From positions 62,001 to 126,000 of the forward strand of contig CAZMBP010000115.1 in assembly GCA_964564545.1 (NCBI GenBank): 64,000 nt of DNA, in the 5' to 3' direction. The notes beneath the pieces were generated by a model. That model searched no databases. It had not been told where the DNA came from and worked only from the letters and a program-made list of their open reading frames with translations. Numbering within the stretch: the first letter of the stretch is position 1; every line of letters begins with the position of its first letter. This DNA comes from CAJQQY01 sp964564545 (GTDB lineage: Bacteria; Bacteroidota; Bacteroidia; Chitinophagales; Saprospiraceae). Both the position numbers and the translations under genes were made by a program. This document shows positions 1 to 9,564 of this stretch, one piece after another.

Positions 1-2000
1 AAATATCTTTGTTTAAAACTAGTATTGTAAATCCAGCCTTAACATCTGAAGGCTATGTAGATATCAATGGAATTCCTACCGAGATATTAAATATAGATGA
101 TTTGGATCCTGATGGTGATGGTAATCCAATGGCCGATGACTGGTATAATATGGCAATTAATGCTACTCTAGAGTTCAGACCTCAAGATAATCTAAGTATT
201 ACTACTTCAGGTGGATTCACAAAAGCTTCAACTGTATTTTATAATGAGCAAGGAGAAGGATTAGCTCAAGCTTCTGAATATTGGGGACAAGCAAGAATGC
301 AATATGGAGGATTATTTGCACAATTTTTTGCAGTAAGTAATGATGGAGGAAGTGATGATGAGCCGACATTTTTATATCAAACAGGTAATAACACTTCCAT
401 TGCAAGAACTCAATTAGAAGGTCAGCTTCAATATAATTGGGACATGGACTTTTTGAAATCTAATTGGACAGCAGGTTTTGATTATAGATTTGCTGGTCAG
501 GATACTAAAAACTTAGTATACGGAAGAAATGAAGATGATGATGATTATTCTGTAGCAGGTGCTTATCTACAAGGTAAGATGGCTTTGCATGATAAAGTAG
601 ATCTTGTTGTAGCTGGTCGTGTTGATAAATTTAACTTTATTGATGACGCTGCTTTTGCACCTAGACTTGCATTGGTTTATAAGGCTGCTCCAGCACATAC
701 TTTCAGAGGTTCTTTTAACAGAACTAACTCTACGGTATCTAATCTTCAATTGAATATTGATTTTCCTTTGAATAGTGCAGCATGGTTGTATGGAAACAAA
801 GAAGAGCAAACTTTTGATAAGAATCTTCCTATTGGTTGGCTATTTGGAGGCGGTGCAATTCCAGAAGGTTTGAATCAATTGCCTTTGGGAGTAGCATATG
901 GAGCGGTTGCAGGTCAAGTTGCACCACTTCTTTCTGCAGGATTCGCAGGTAATCCAGCAACTGCACCAATTGCACCTATTATTGATGGTGTTATGGCAAC
1001 AGTTAATCCAGCTACATTAGGACTTTATTCTGTGCCTCTTGGTGATGGGTATAATGTTTTTGATGGAACTCCATTAGGAAAAATTAATGCACCACTTACT
1101 GCACTTAGTACAAGTGATTCTTATGAGATTGGTTACAAGGGGTTAATAAAAAATAAATTAGGAGTTTCTATAGATGTATATGCTGTAACAGAAAAGAATA
1201 ATTCACAGTTTACAGCAATTTCACCATCTTACAGAATTGAAGATGTGAGTATGATTGGTTCCGAGTTAGGTGCGTCAATAATTGCTCAAGTTGAGGGACC
1301 AATGATTGCAGCTTTTATGGCACAAGCAGGTATGGACCAAGCTACAGCAGAGGCAACATTTGCGGCAATAGCACCTTCTATTGTTGGTGCTTATACAGCA
1401 GGTGGTGATGGTTTTGCTGGAGCAATAGATGCTGCATCTGCCCATGCTGCTTCTCCAACTGATCAGATTCCTGCTAATGGAAGTAATTATATAGCAGCTG
1501 GATACCGTACTTTTGACGAGCGAACTTACGTAGGATATGATGTAGGATTAGAGTATTACTTTAATAATGAAATCTCTGCATTCTTCAACTATTCAGGAGT
1601 AAACAAAAATGAGTTTAAGCAAAAAGTAGTTGGAAATGAAGGTGCTGGAGAATTGCCAACTTACTTAAATATTCCATTGAATAAATTTCGAGTAGGAGCT
1701 AACTATACTCCTGATATGGGATTCAGAGGAAGTATTTCTTTTCAGTATGATGAACCATTTGTAGCAGCAGCGGGTCAATTCTCGACGGATGATCTTTCAA
1801 CTCCAGACGTTGTTGAAAAGAGTGATGCAAGAAGTCTAGTTGATGCATCTGTTGGTTATAAATTTGATTTTGGATTAACAATTGATGCATCTGCTTCAAA
1901 TTTATTAAACAACGAATACAGATATTTACCAAACATGCCTAAAATTGGACGAAGAGCTTTGGTTAAATTGACATATGAGTTTGGTACTAAAAAGAAATAA
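1..2000 (+). CDS. TonB-dependent receptor, C-terminal part (5' end outside window)
   Basis: The reading frame is open from base 3 to the TAA at 2000, so the true start and the signal peptide/plug lie upstream of the window. About 665 residues are visible. They show the alternating aromatic and polar strands of an outer-membrane beta-barrel, and the protein ends in VKLTYEFGTKKK, a typical final strand. Alanine-rich loops around residues 290-340 and 430-490 are probably extracellular. The family imports ligands such as siderophores or oligosaccharides across the outer membrane using TonB energy. No substrate can be inferred because the neighbours are cut off. A strong hairpin terminator follows. 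Confidence 0.85.
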   Translation, partial: ISLFKTSIVNPALTSEGYVDINGIPTEILNIDDLDPDGDGNPMADDWYNMAINATLEFRPQDNLSITTSGGFTKASTVFYNEQGEGLAQASEYWGQARMQYGGLFAQFFAVSNDGGSDDEPTFLYQTGNNTSIARTQLEGQLQYNWDMDFLKSNWTAGFDYRFAGQDTKNLVYGRNEDDDDYSVAGAYLQGKMALHDKVDLVVAGRVDKFNFIDDAAFAPRLALVYKAAPAHTFRGSFNRTNSTVSNLQLNIDFPLNSAAWLYGNKEEQTFDKNLPIGWLFGGGAIPEGLNQLPLGVAYGAVAGQVAPLLSAGFAGNPATAPIAPIIDGVMATVNPATLGLYSVPLGDGYNVFDGTPLGKINAPLTALSTSDSYEIGYKGLIKNKLGVSIDVYAVTEKNNSQFTAISPSYRIEDVSMIGSELGASIIAQVEGPMIAAFMAQAGMDQATAEATFAAIAPSIVGAYTAGGDGFAGAIDAASAHAASPTDQIPANGSNYIAAGYRTFDERTYVGYDVGLEYYFNNEISAFFNYSGVNKNEFKQKVVGNEGAGELPTYLNIPLNKFRVGANYTPDMGFRGSISFQYDEPFVAAAGQFSTDDLSTPDVVEKSDARSLVDASVGYKFDFGLTIDASASNLLNNEYRYLPNMPKIGRRALVKLTYEFGTKKK

Positions 2001-2036
2001 TATTTGATATTATAAATAATCATTTCTTAAAATAAA

Positions 2037-2076
2037 AAGAGGATTTTTCCATCACGGAAAAATCCTCTTCTTTTTT
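2037..2076. terminator. Bidirectional Rho-independent terminator
   Basis: A perfect 14-bp stem (2037-2050 with 2056-2069) has a 5-base loop. It is preceded by an A tract and followed by a T-rich run. It lies between the convergent receptor gene and the minus-strand membrane protein gene, so it can end transcripts from both sides. Confidence 0.85.
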
Positions 2077-2104
2077 ATTATTAATGAAGTTGTTTAAACC
2101 ACTT

Positions 2105-3211
2105 CTATACTTTAATATAAATCTTCTTGCGATCTAACCATTTTCCTACTGACCAACAAATCAACATGAATAAAATGGCGAAGACAAATGATCCTGTCTT
2201 AGGTCCCATCCACAAAAATAAATTGTCATAAGACCAAGCGTAAACTGATTGATCACCTATTTTTAAGAACCCGATTACTTTTACTAAAAAAATAGAAAGT
2301 ACATATATGAATAATGGGTTCTTTCCAAAAACTTCAAAGAAGTCAAAACTAAGTGGTTTAGGCTTAAAGTCAATTGCGTAGATCAAACCTGCCAACATTG
2401 CCAAGTTAATTCCAACTGTTAGCAATACGTATGAGCTAGTCCATAATTTTTTATTAATTGGAAAACCTAAATCCCAAACATAAGAGAGTGCCATCAAAAT
2501 ACAACCATACATAAATAGCTTAGCTACTTTTTCATAGGTAATTTCTTTTCCCATGATTATATATGCACCTGCTAGATATCCTCCAATGACATTTACGATA
2601 GCAGGAAAAGTACTCAAGATTCCCTCAGGATCAAAAGCAATTCCTTCTCCATGATACATATGACTATCACCTAATAGTAATAAATCTACTGTTCTTCCAA
2701 AATTATTTTCTAAGGTATAATCCCCAAATCCATACATCAATCCCCAATAACCAAAAAGCAATACACCTGAAGCTATAATGAGTTGTCTTTTATTCAAATA
2801 AAAAATCATCATAGCGGCGAAAAAATAACATAAAGCAATTCTTCCCAGTACACCTAGGATTCTAGTATTTTCAAAAGCCTTTCCAACTAATTCTCCATCT
2901 GCCCATTTCACAAATGGGAACCAAGAAAGTAAATATCCAATGATAAAAATAAGAAAGGTTCGCTTAGCAATTTTTCCAAATACATCATTAATCGTTTTAT
3001 CTGCCCAGCGACTTTTGACAAATGCAAAAGCAGTTCCAACAGCGAATAAAAATGAAGGGAAAACTAAATCTGTAGGTGTAAAACCATGCCATGGAGCATG
3101 TAAAAATGGAGCAAAAATATGTCCTGCTTTCCAAGTTCCAGGAGTATTGACAACAATCATTAGGCAGACTGTCATGCCTCGAAAAACATCTAGTGCTTTG
3201 AATCTTTGCAT
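2105..3211 (-). CDS. NagX/DUF5009-type acyltransferase-like membrane protein
   Basis: The start is set at the ATG whose product begins MQRFKALDVFRGMTV. A longer frame upstream runs through the structured intergenic repeat and is unlikely to be translated. The ALDVFRG motif, HAPWHG, TPTDLVFPSFLF and about ten hydrophobic helices are the hallmarks of the heparan-alpha-glucosaminide N-acetyltransferase-like (DUF5009, YeiB-related) family. Characterised relatives move acetyl groups across the membrane onto amino sugars. In Bacteroidota these proteins often sit with sugar-use genes, but here the neighbours are a two-component system. The 368-residue length fits the family. The specific substrate is unknown. 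Confidence 0.8.
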   Translation of the reverse strand: MQRFKALDVFRGMTVCLMIVVNTPGTWKAGHIFAPFLHAPWHGFTPTDLVFPSFLFAVGTAFAFVKSRWADKTINDVFGKIAKRTFLIFIIGYLLSWFPFVKWADGELVGKAFENTRILGVLGRIALCYFFAAMMIFYLNKRQLIIASGVLLFGYWGLMYGFGDYTLENNFGRTVDLLLLGDSHMYHGEGIAFDPEGILSTFPAIVNVIGGYLAGAYIIMGKEITYEKVAKLFMYGCILMALSYVWDLGFPINKKLWTSSYVLLTVGINLAMLAGLIYAIDFKPKPLSFDFFEVFGKNPLFIYVLSIFLVKVIGFLKIGDQSVYAWSYDNLFLWMGPKTGSFVFAILFMLICWSVGKWLDRKKIYIKV

Positions 3212-3257
3212 AATTTGATTTTTGTTTTGTTTGAACCAAATTACAATTTTTTTGGGA

Positions 3258-3356
3258 AAAGACCGCTTCGCTGTAAGAGGTCTGATCGTTGCCTGTGGCA
3301 ACTGTCAGAAGTCAGACTGACAATTATTGTTTATGTCTGAAAGCGAAGCGGTCTTT
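3258..3356. repeat. 99-bp nested palindromic intergenic element
   Basis: Outer arms of 15 bp pair perfectly (3258-3272 with 3342-3356, core GACCGCTTCGCT). Inside are a second hairpin (TTGCC-TGT-GGCAA, 3289-3301) and a third (TGTCAG/CTGACA, 3303-3321). The element is more GC-rich than its surroundings. It begins immediately after the stop codon of the LytTR regulator gene, so it could terminate that operon. The nested arms suggest a REP- or MITE-like repeat rather than a simple terminator. Confidence 0.7.
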
Positions 3357-3357
3357 A

Positions 3358-4125
3358 TCAACCTTCTAACCATTTTCTAAAACTTGGAGTCTTAGTGCTA
3401 CTTGTGTAAATAGTATCTTTAGAATAAGACATTTTGATGGCCAATTTATTTTTAAAGTAGGGTTCTACTTTTTCCAAAAAATCAAGATTAATTATTTCAC
3501 TTCGATTGATTCGAAAGAATTTTGCAGGATCAATTTTTTCTTCCACATCAGATAAAGTATAATTTAAAGCATGCCTTTTTCCTGAAGAATCTATAGCCAT
3601 GCAAAAATCTCCATTGGCCTCAAAGCATCCAATATCTTTGGCATCAATTAATTTGATACCGTCTTTTTTCTTAATGGTAAATCTTTGTTTGTAGGATTTT
3701 TTATCTGAGTGGAGAATGTTTTGCAGATCTTTAAGTAGTTGATTGTCAATGGATTGTGTAGGTTGTTTGGCGAAAAGTGTTTTATATTTTTCATAGGCCT
3801 CACGAAAGTTTTCGATAGAGTAGGGCTTTAATAGATAAGCGATTCCATTAGTTTTAAAAGCTTGTAAAACATATTGATCAAATCCTGTACAAAAAATAAT
3901 CGGGCATTCAACTTTTACTTTTTCGAAAAGCTCAAATGAAATTCCATCCAATAGTTCGATATCAGAAAAGATTAAATCAGGTTTTGAATCTTGATTTAAA
4001 AAAACGGTAGCCTCTTCAATAGATCGTGCCCAACCCATAATTTTTCCTTCTGAAATTTCAGCATGGATAAAACTAATTAGTTTTTGGTATGCAGGAATTT
4101 CATCCTCTAAAATCAAAATATTCAT
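3358..4125 (-). CDS. LytTR family response regulator
   Basis: The receiver domain covers residues 1-120. It has acidic residues E7/D8, the probable phospho-acceptor Asp55 in FSDIELLDG, Thr80 and Lys100. A LytTR DNA-binding domain covers about 145-250, with the family pattern FRINRSEIINL. It presumably regulates genes from direct-repeat operators after phosphorylation by the kinase encoded just upstream, whose stop is one base from this start. Targets are not evident; the adjacent acyltransferase-like gene is a candidate. Start and length (255 residues) are normal for the family. Confidence 0.93.
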   Translation of the reverse strand: MNILILEDEIPAYQKLISFIHAEISEGKIMGWARSIEEATVFLNQDSKPDLIFSDIELLDGISFELFEKVKVECPIIFCTGFDQYVLQAFKTNGIAYLLKPYSIENFREAYEKYKTLFAKQPTQSIDNQLLKDLQNILHSDKKSYKQRFTIKKKDGIKLIDAKDIGCFEANGDFCMAIDSSGKRHALNYTLSDVEEKIDPAKFFRINRSEIINLDFLEKVEPYFKNKLAIKMSYSKDTIYTSSTKTPSFRKWLEG

Positions 4126-4126
4126 A

Positions 4127-5128
4127 CTAAGCTACTTGTTTTAAACTAGGAAGTTTTACAATAAAGTTTTTGTTGGATTCAATTTCAATGGCAGTATCTG
4201 TCAATAAATTATATCTAGCTTTTAAATTGCTTAACCCGATTCCCGTTGATTCCACGAATTTGTTTTTTGTATTTATATTGTTAGAAACGATAATCGAATC
4301 CCCCGTGATATTAATGTTAGTTTTAATGGGAGATTGAGAGTTGCCATGATTATGCTTGACAATATTTTCTAAAAGCGTTTGCAATGCTCCTGGAGGAATT
4401 AAAAAATCATCACTATTTTCTAATTCATTTTTTATTTCAAAAAGATAAGCATCTCCAAATCTACTCTCGATGAGGTACATATAATTTTTTGCAAATTCTA
4501 ATTCCTCTTCTAAGGGAACTACTTCAAAATCTTTATTGGAAATCAAATAGCGATAAAGTGTTGATAATTTATTGAGATAAATTTTGGCTGATTTTGGATT
4601 AGAATCAATCAGCGAATCAATCGTATTTAGATTGTTAAAAAGAAAATGTGGATCAATTTGAGATTTTAGTAAAAGTAGTTCTGACTCCTTTTTTTCCTTT
4701 TCAATTTTGGCAACATGCATTTGAGCATCGTATAGTTTTTTTCCTAAAAGGAAAGTTGCAAAAATTCCAATCCCCTCAATATGTGAAACAAATCCATAAT
4801 AAATTCCAGAAAGACTTAGAAGATTTCCTTTGCAGTTTCTAAAAAAACAATACCATTGGATTTCCAATGCCCCCATAAAAAAGAGAAAAATAATTCCATA
4901 AAAAAACAATTGGAAGAACTGCCCTTTGGGAAAGAATTGTGCAAAAATGATGAAAACTAAAACGAAAACAGAGAAAGAAGTGAACAGTATGAAATTGATA
5001 TGATCAATGAGTAGCAAGTATTTTTTTCCCTCATCATAATCTGCATAATCCATACTGCCGATAAAAATGGAAATAAAAAAGAAAATTCCTGCTAAGTAGA
5101 GATCTGTTCGAGTTAGTTTAAAATCCAT
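4127..5128 (-). CDS. LytS-like sensor histidine kinase
   Basis: Four hydrophobic segments (roughly residues 11-24, 44-64, 71-92 and 112-128) are followed by a short coiled coil and the His_kinase signature QIDPHFLFNNLNTI, with phospho-acceptor His161. A C-terminal HATPase has an N box (LENIVKHNHG) and a G box (GIGLSNLKARY). It is the membrane partner of the LytTR regulator, with which it forms a two-gene operon separated by one base. There is no extracellular sensing domain of any size, so it may sense a membrane state or small ligand within the helices. Confidence 0.92.
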   Translation of the reverse strand: MDFKLTRTDLYLAGIFFFISIFIGSMDYADYDEGKKYLLLIDHINFILFTSFSVFVLVFIIFAQFFPKGQFFQLFFYGIIFLFFMGALEIQWYCFFRNCKGNLLSLSGIYYGFVSHIEGIGIFATFLLGKKLYDAQMHVAKIEKEKKESELLLLKSQIDPHFLFNNLNTIDSLIDSNPKSAKIYLNKLSTLYRYLISNKDFEVVPLEEELEFAKNYMYLIESRFGDAYLFEIKNELENSDDFLIPPGALQTLLENIVKHNHGNSQSPIKTNINITGDSIIVSNNINTKNKFVESTGIGLSNLKARYNLLTDTAIEIESNKNFIVKLPSLKQVA

Positions 5129-5236
5129 TTTGGTTTTGTAATTGTATTGTTATTGAGTTACTCCTTCAGCAAATAAGTATTAAATATACAAATTCACTTT
5201 TGAAGAAATAACCCAATAATCAAAGAAAGAAACTAA

Positions 5237-7621
5237 CTAGTTCTTTTGCGCTCGATTCAATACATCTGAAGCACTACTACTTCTTCGTTTTGAACCTTTC
5301 ATGTGCTGGTTACCAAATTTGTAACTGAATTGCATATTTACAACTGGACCATCCCATCGACTATGAATAGCTATATCCATATTTGAATATTTAATGTCAG
5401 CAAACATATACCGAGCTAAAATATTTTCTACTCCCAAACTTAATTTAGCTTTGTTGTCCAAAAACTTTTTACTAATTCCAACATCTACACCATACAACCA
5501 ACTCGCATTGATAATACCATCTTGTCCTCCACTATTATACCATCCTGAAAGCTCAGTATTGATTTCTCCAGGAAGCATAAATTCAGCAGAGATGAAAGTG
5601 GTGAAATCCCATTTTGATCGTTGGAAATTATCACCTAAATATTCAGAATCATATTTTCCATGATTAGCTATTACACCTCCATAACCTGAAACTCCAGGAA
5701 TAAAATCCAAAGGGAAAAAGAGACTTGCATTAAAATTTTTAAAGGATTCTAAATTAACCGTAACTAAATTCGATGTTCCCAATGTATCGTTTTGTTCAGA
5801 GACCTCTACGATTGCATCGTTGGTGTGTTTGTATTCAATATTAAAAAACGGTTGATTTTGAAATGCTAAATTGAACTTAGCACTATGCGTCAAGGCAGGA
5901 GCTAGATTTACATTTCCTCGTTGGAAAGTATATTGATCCAAGAAGTACTTGAATGGATTCAAGTCATTATATCGAGGTCGGTCAATTCGATAACTATAAG
6001 CTATCGTTGCTCCTAAGTCTTTGGTGATTTCTCTACCCAAACTTGCACTAGGAAATAATTTTTCGATAGGACGTGGGATTCTTTGATCGAGAGTAATTGA
6101 GTAACCTTCCGAATCGCTTTTCTCATATCTTAATCCTGCCGTTCCATTCCACTTTCCTGATTTCCAAGTTGTTTTTGCATATCCTGCAAAAATGGTTTCG
6201 GTAAAAAGATAGTGATTACTTTGTCCTACATTATTTTCCCAAATACTTCCATTTTGAATTCGTGCATCTAAGTTATTATCCAAATCAGCGTCACTATATT
6301 TTAAACCAACTTGTAGTTTTAAATCATTAGAAAATGGATAAGTATAATCTAGCTTGGAAGTAAAGATATCAGTAGTTCCTATTTGGATATTTTTTTGACC
6401 ATCAAAAATTTCTTCCCCATTAATTTCAGTTGTCGACAACTCATTAGTCATGTCTGTTTTTATTTGTGCAACGTTTATATCAAACTCTAATTTTTGACCA
6501 GCTGTATCAATTTCAAAAGTATAGTATGGATTAAATGTAATCATACTCCAATCATCATTTTGAGCATTTATAGTTTTTAAATCCCAGTCGTTGAGGTTAG
6601 GATCTCCGAAGTTTACATTCGTTGTATTATCCACTTCATAGTCAGATTTGCTATTGAAATATTTACTTGAAAATCCAATATTATGTTGATCGTTGATATC
6701 CCAACCAAGAGACAAATTGGATCTGAAACCATTGGAAATGCTAGGGTCTTCACTCACTTGGGTATAAACATCATCCAAAACATTTCTAGTAATTTCCATT
6801 CGTTCCCACCAAGAGTTTCTTCGAAAACCAATGCTCCCTTGAACATTCACCGCACCTTGATAATGACTCAAGGAAAGACCTGTTTTGTATCTCCAATATT
6901 CCCCTTTTCCAACACCCATGTTTACATTACCATTGGTACCATAGAGGCTATTCTTTTTCAAAATAATATTTAAAACTGGTCCTGTTCCTTCTGCATCAAA
7001 CTCTGCACCTGGCTGATGAATAACTTCTACTTTTTTGATATTGTCACCAGGCATATCTTTGAGTAGTGATTGCACATCCATATACCTTGTCGTCTTTCCA
7101 TTGATCAAAATAGTCATATTGCTTTGTCCAGCCATTCTTAATTTATCACCAATTACAATCATTCCTGGAACCTTTTTCATTACATCCAAAACACTACCAT
7201 TTAGGCTCGTCAAATTATTCTCTACATTCACAATTAAACGATCTGCTCTTTGCTCCAAAAGCGGTTTTCGAGAAACGACTTCGACTTCTGTGAGGACTTC
7301 GGTATTCTCCGATAATTCTAAATTAAACATTTCTCCATTGTTTTTTGGAAGCACTATAACAATACTTTTACGTGCTGTAAATCCTAGCATGCTAGCTTCA
7401 ATGAAAAACTTACCATCCTTGATGTTTTCAAATTTATAATTTCCATTTTCATCCGTAGACTCTGCTGCTACAATGGTACTATCTGCTTGATTATGAAGAG
7501 CTACTGTCGCAAAATAAATCCCACTTTTTCCATCTGTGATTTTCCCAGAAATTGAATTTTGTGAAAAAATGGTACTAGTTAAAAATAGGAGGAGAGCTAT
7601 GCTTAGAATTGGCTTTTTCAT
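5237..7621 (-). CDS. Outer-membrane TonB-dependent receptor, OMP_b-brl_3 type
   Basis: A signal peptide ends near residue 20 (STIFSQ). A carboxypeptidase-regulatory-like beta domain (about 22-105) follows, then a plug (about 115-230, with VLDVMKKVPGMIV and EVIHQPGAEFDAEGTGPVLNI) and a long beta-barrel. This is the OMP_b-brl_3 (PF14905) architecture common in Bacteroidota. These proteins often stand alone without a SusD partner, as here. The C-terminus is a charged tail after the last strand. The gene lies downstream of the ECF sigma factor cluster on the same strand, so it may be a regulated target or sensor, but that link is inference. Confidence 0.88.
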   Translation of the reverse strand: MKKPILSIALLLFLTSTIFSQNSISGKITDGKSGIYFATVALHNQADSTIVAAESTDENGNYKFENIKDGKFFIEASMLGFTARKSIVIVLPKNNGEMFNLELSENTEVLTEVEVVSRKPLLEQRADRLIVNVENNLTSLNGSVLDVMKKVPGMIVIGDKLRMAGQSNMTILINGKTTRYMDVQSLLKDMPGDNIKKVEVIHQPGAEFDAEGTGPVLNIILKKNSLYGTNGNVNMGVGKGEYWRYKTGLSLSHYQGAVNVQGSIGFRRNSWWERMEITRNVLDDVYTQVSEDPSISNGFRSNLSLGWDINDQHNIGFSSKYFNSKSDYEVDNTTNVNFGDPNLNDWDLKTINAQNDDWSMITFNPYYTFEIDTAGQKLEFDINVAQIKTDMTNELSTTEINGEEIFDGQKNIQIGTTDIFTSKLDYTYPFSNDLKLQVGLKYSDADLDNNLDARIQNGSIWENNVGQSNHYLFTETIFAGYAKTTWKSGKWNGTAGLRYEKSDSEGYSITLDQRIPRPIEKLFPSASLGREITKDLGATIAYSYRIDRPRYNDLNPFKYFLDQYTFQRGNVNLAPALTHSAKFNLAFQNQPFFNIEYKHTNDAIVEVSEQNDTLGTSNLVTVNLESFKNFNASLFFPLDFIPGVSGYGGVIANHGKYDSEYLGDNFQRSKWDFTTFISAEFMLPGEINTELSGWYNSGGQDGIINASWLYGVDVGISKKFLDNKAKLSLGVENILARYMFADIKYSNMDIAIHSRWDGPVVNMQFSYKFGNQHMKGSKRRSSSASDVLNRAQKN

Positions 7622-7641
7622 GCGTATTTAATTTTAATAAG

Positions 7642-7682
7642 TTCTTGTTCATAAATATTCATAAGTTATTTATGAACAAGAA
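7642..7682. promoter_or_regulatory. 14-bp perfect inverted repeat upstream of the receptor gene
   Basis: TTCTTGTTCATAAA (7642-7655) is repeated inverted at 7669-7682 after a 13-base spacer. It starts about 20 bases upstream of the receptor start codon and lies downstream of the preceding gene. It has no U tract in the minus direction, so an operator or mRNA leader hairpin is more likely than a terminator. Confidence 0.45.
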
Positions 7683-7723
7683 TTTAAGGTTTATAATTTT
7701 AGATCAGTACTTGAGAAGTTCTA

Positions 7724-8173
7724 TTAAAAAGTAGAATCAACATGGATGTACCGACTTCCATTTCCTTTGATGTTGAATGATTGATAAGTCCATTCATTAT
7801 TTATTTTTCTAAACTTAATTTTGACTTTATAATCTTGATAGTTGAATTTTAATGTGGATACATCTCCTCGCACTTTAAATTTTTTCACATCAATAAATGC
7901 TTGATCATATATTAAGTCTATATCATTTTTATGCTTAAAAACATTTACCTTTTTTCCTTCAAAATCAATTTCTAAATTATTAGAAAACTTATCATTAGAG
8001 ACGATAATCATTGGAAGCGTTTCTCCTGCTTCATCCTTAGCTAAATATTTTTTTAATTTTTTGACATTGATTGATTTTTCAATTACAGCTAGATCTTCAG
8101 ATTGTCCATATGAAATATTCGAAATGGAAAATGAAAGGGCAATAGTAAAGAATGCGATGATTAAGTTTTTCAT
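7724..8173 (-). CDS. Secreted protein with the domain shared by the neighbouring sigma-factor regulator
   Basis: A signal peptide (residues 1-23, ending NISYGQ) is followed by a single small domain of about 120 residues. I do not recognise a named family. Its last 95 residues align with the C-terminus of the 353-residue membrane protein upstream: FIDVKKFKVRG against FIDVKRFKIKR, then NYQDYKVKIKFRK against TYKDYHVQMQLRK, and both end in a V(D/N)xTF motif. The shared domain beside an ECF sigma factor and a receptor suggests a periplasmic partner in the same signalling system. The biochemical function is unknown. Confidence 0.7.
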   Translation of the reverse strand: MKNLIIAFFTIALSFSISNISYGQSEDLAVIEKSINVKKLKKYLAKDEAGETLPMIIVSNDKFSNNLEIDFEGKKVNVFKHKNDIDLIYDQAFIDVKKFKVRGDVSTLKFNYQDYKVKIKFRKINNEWTYQSFNIKGNGSRYIHVDSTF

Positions 8174-8502
8174 ATTTTATTTTTTTTAGGAAGTTGAATA
8201 ATAATGCTTCGAAATTATATTAAACCTGAATTTTATGATGTTCAAAAAAGGTAAAAGTGGTTTTTTTGCCGATGAATTGGGTTAGATTTTGGTTGGTAGA
8301 ATCACCATTTTTTTATTGAAATAGACTCTTTAATTGAATGACGACAAAAAAACTATTTAACCCCTACATGAAGAGTTACAATTTTTTGAAAAGTGGAAAT
8401 TGAATTTTGAGAAATGTGAAAAAAAAGAACGCCTCATAAAAAATTCACTTCTGCGACGAATATATTTCTATGGGCGTTCTTTTGGTACGAGACTTTAAAA
8501 AA
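8174..8502. other. Gene-free spacer with terminator
   Basis: No credible gene. It holds the terminator of the upstream regulator gene (8423-8483) and the putative leader/promoter region of the 149-residue secreted protein. Nothing else was recognised. Confidence 0.5.
8423..8483 (-). terminator. Hairpin terminator after the sigma/regulator operon
   Basis: An 11-bp perfect inverted repeat (AAAAGAACGCC, 8423-8433, with 8473-8483) sits just past the stop of the membrane regulator gene. Read on the minus strand it is followed by a run of eight or more T. The long 39-base loop is unusual. It separates the sigma/regulator pair from the secreted protein and receptor genes. Confidence 0.65.
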
Positions 8503-9564
8503 TTAAAATGTCATATTGACTTTGACATCCTTATTATGTTTGACTTTAAGTTTTTGGCGCTTCCATCCTTCACCGACTTTTCTTAGCTGCATTTGGACAT
8601 GATAATCTTTGTAGGTAAATGTAAAATATGCTTTAGATCTTTTGATTTTAAATCTTTTGACATCAATGAATGGTTCGTTAGGATCAAAATCAGGTGCAAA
8701 TTTTTCATTCAAAAGCCTAACCTTTTGACCTTTAAAACGGACAAAATAATTCTCATTAATGGAATAGTAAACTACCATGTTTAGTGGCTTGAAATAACCA
8801 TTTTCCTCCTTTTCAAAGATCTGACCTAGATACTTAGTATCCATAAATTGTTTTAGAACTCGTTCTGTATCATTGAGAATAGGAACGTTAATTTGCTTTG
8901 TAATTTTCCATGGCATTACTGAAGGCTCACCGACTACCCAAGGCGAATAAGGTTCATCAACCGTTTCATATTTTGGTTGGTAACCAAGGAACGTTTTTTC
9001 TTTTTCAGTAACTTTTACTGTAGGAGAGAGAGCAATGGTTTGTGGTTTTTTCAACTGTAATTCAGGGTTGATAGATTGAATAATTGGACTTTCCGTAATT
9101 AAACTTTTTTCAAAATTTTGAAATGTAAGTTTATTGTTTTTTTGAGTTGTAGTTTTTGAATTTGAAAGAATTAAAGATTGTTTTATATTTTTTGCTGCTT
9201 CAGCCTCAGGTATTATTAAAGATGAAAGCTCAGTTAAATCTGCTTCTTTTTTGTCTTCAATGTTTTTTAAAGTTGACGACTTAAAAATTTGATTTGTTAC
9301 AATGTGGTTTTCATTTGATTCATTTTGAGTAGAATTGTTTGAACTGGAAAAAAGAAAAACGGCTATAAAACCAAGAGTTGTAGCTGATAAAAAAAGTAAA
9401 GAATTTAAATTAATATTTTTCAAAAACCATCCTTTTGCCAATCCTAAAAGAGTAGGGGAAGTCGAAGCAGAAAATACTTCGGCCACTTCCTCAAACGAAA
9501 GTTGAGGTTCTTCTTCTCGAGCCGATTTGAATAAATAATCAAGGTATTTATCTTCCTGTTTCAT
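8503..9564 (-). CDS. Single-pass membrane protein, putative regulator of the ECF sigma factor
   Basis: The cytoplasmic N-terminus (residues 1-50, starting MKQEDKYLDYLFKSAREEEP) resembles the short sigma-interacting segment of Bacteroidota anti-sigma-like proteins. One membrane helix follows at about 53-73, then a long low-complexity linker rich in Ser, Lys and Gln (75-220), and a folded C-terminal domain (about 230-353). That domain is homologous to the separately encoded secreted protein just downstream. The start overlaps the sigma factor gene by 17 bases, implying translational coupling. A role as anti-sigma factor is inferred from position and topology; no zinc-binding anti-sigma motif is visible. 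Confidence 0.65.
   Translation of the reverse strand: MKQEDKYLDYLFKSAREEEPQLSFEEVAEVFSASTSPTLLGLAKGWFLKNINLNSLLFLSATTLGFIAVFLFSSSNNSTQNESNENHIVTNQIFKSSTLKNIEDKKEADLTELSSLIIPEAEAAKNIKQSLILSNSKTTTQKNNKLTFQNFEKSLITESPIIQSINPELQLKKPQTIALSPTVKVTEKEKTFLGYQPKYETVDEPYSPWVVGEPSVMPWKITKQINVPILNDTERVLKQFMDTKYLGQIFEKEENGYFKPLNMVVYYSINENYFVRFKGQKVRLLNEKFAPDFDPNEPFIDVKRFKIKRSKAYFTFTYKDYHVQMQLRKVGEGWKRQKLKVKHNKDVKVNMTF

Noticed and set aside
3212..3301. N-terminal extension of the NagX-like protein
   Set aside because: The extra residues derive from the palindromic element and lack similarity to the family, whose members begin near the LDVFRG motif.
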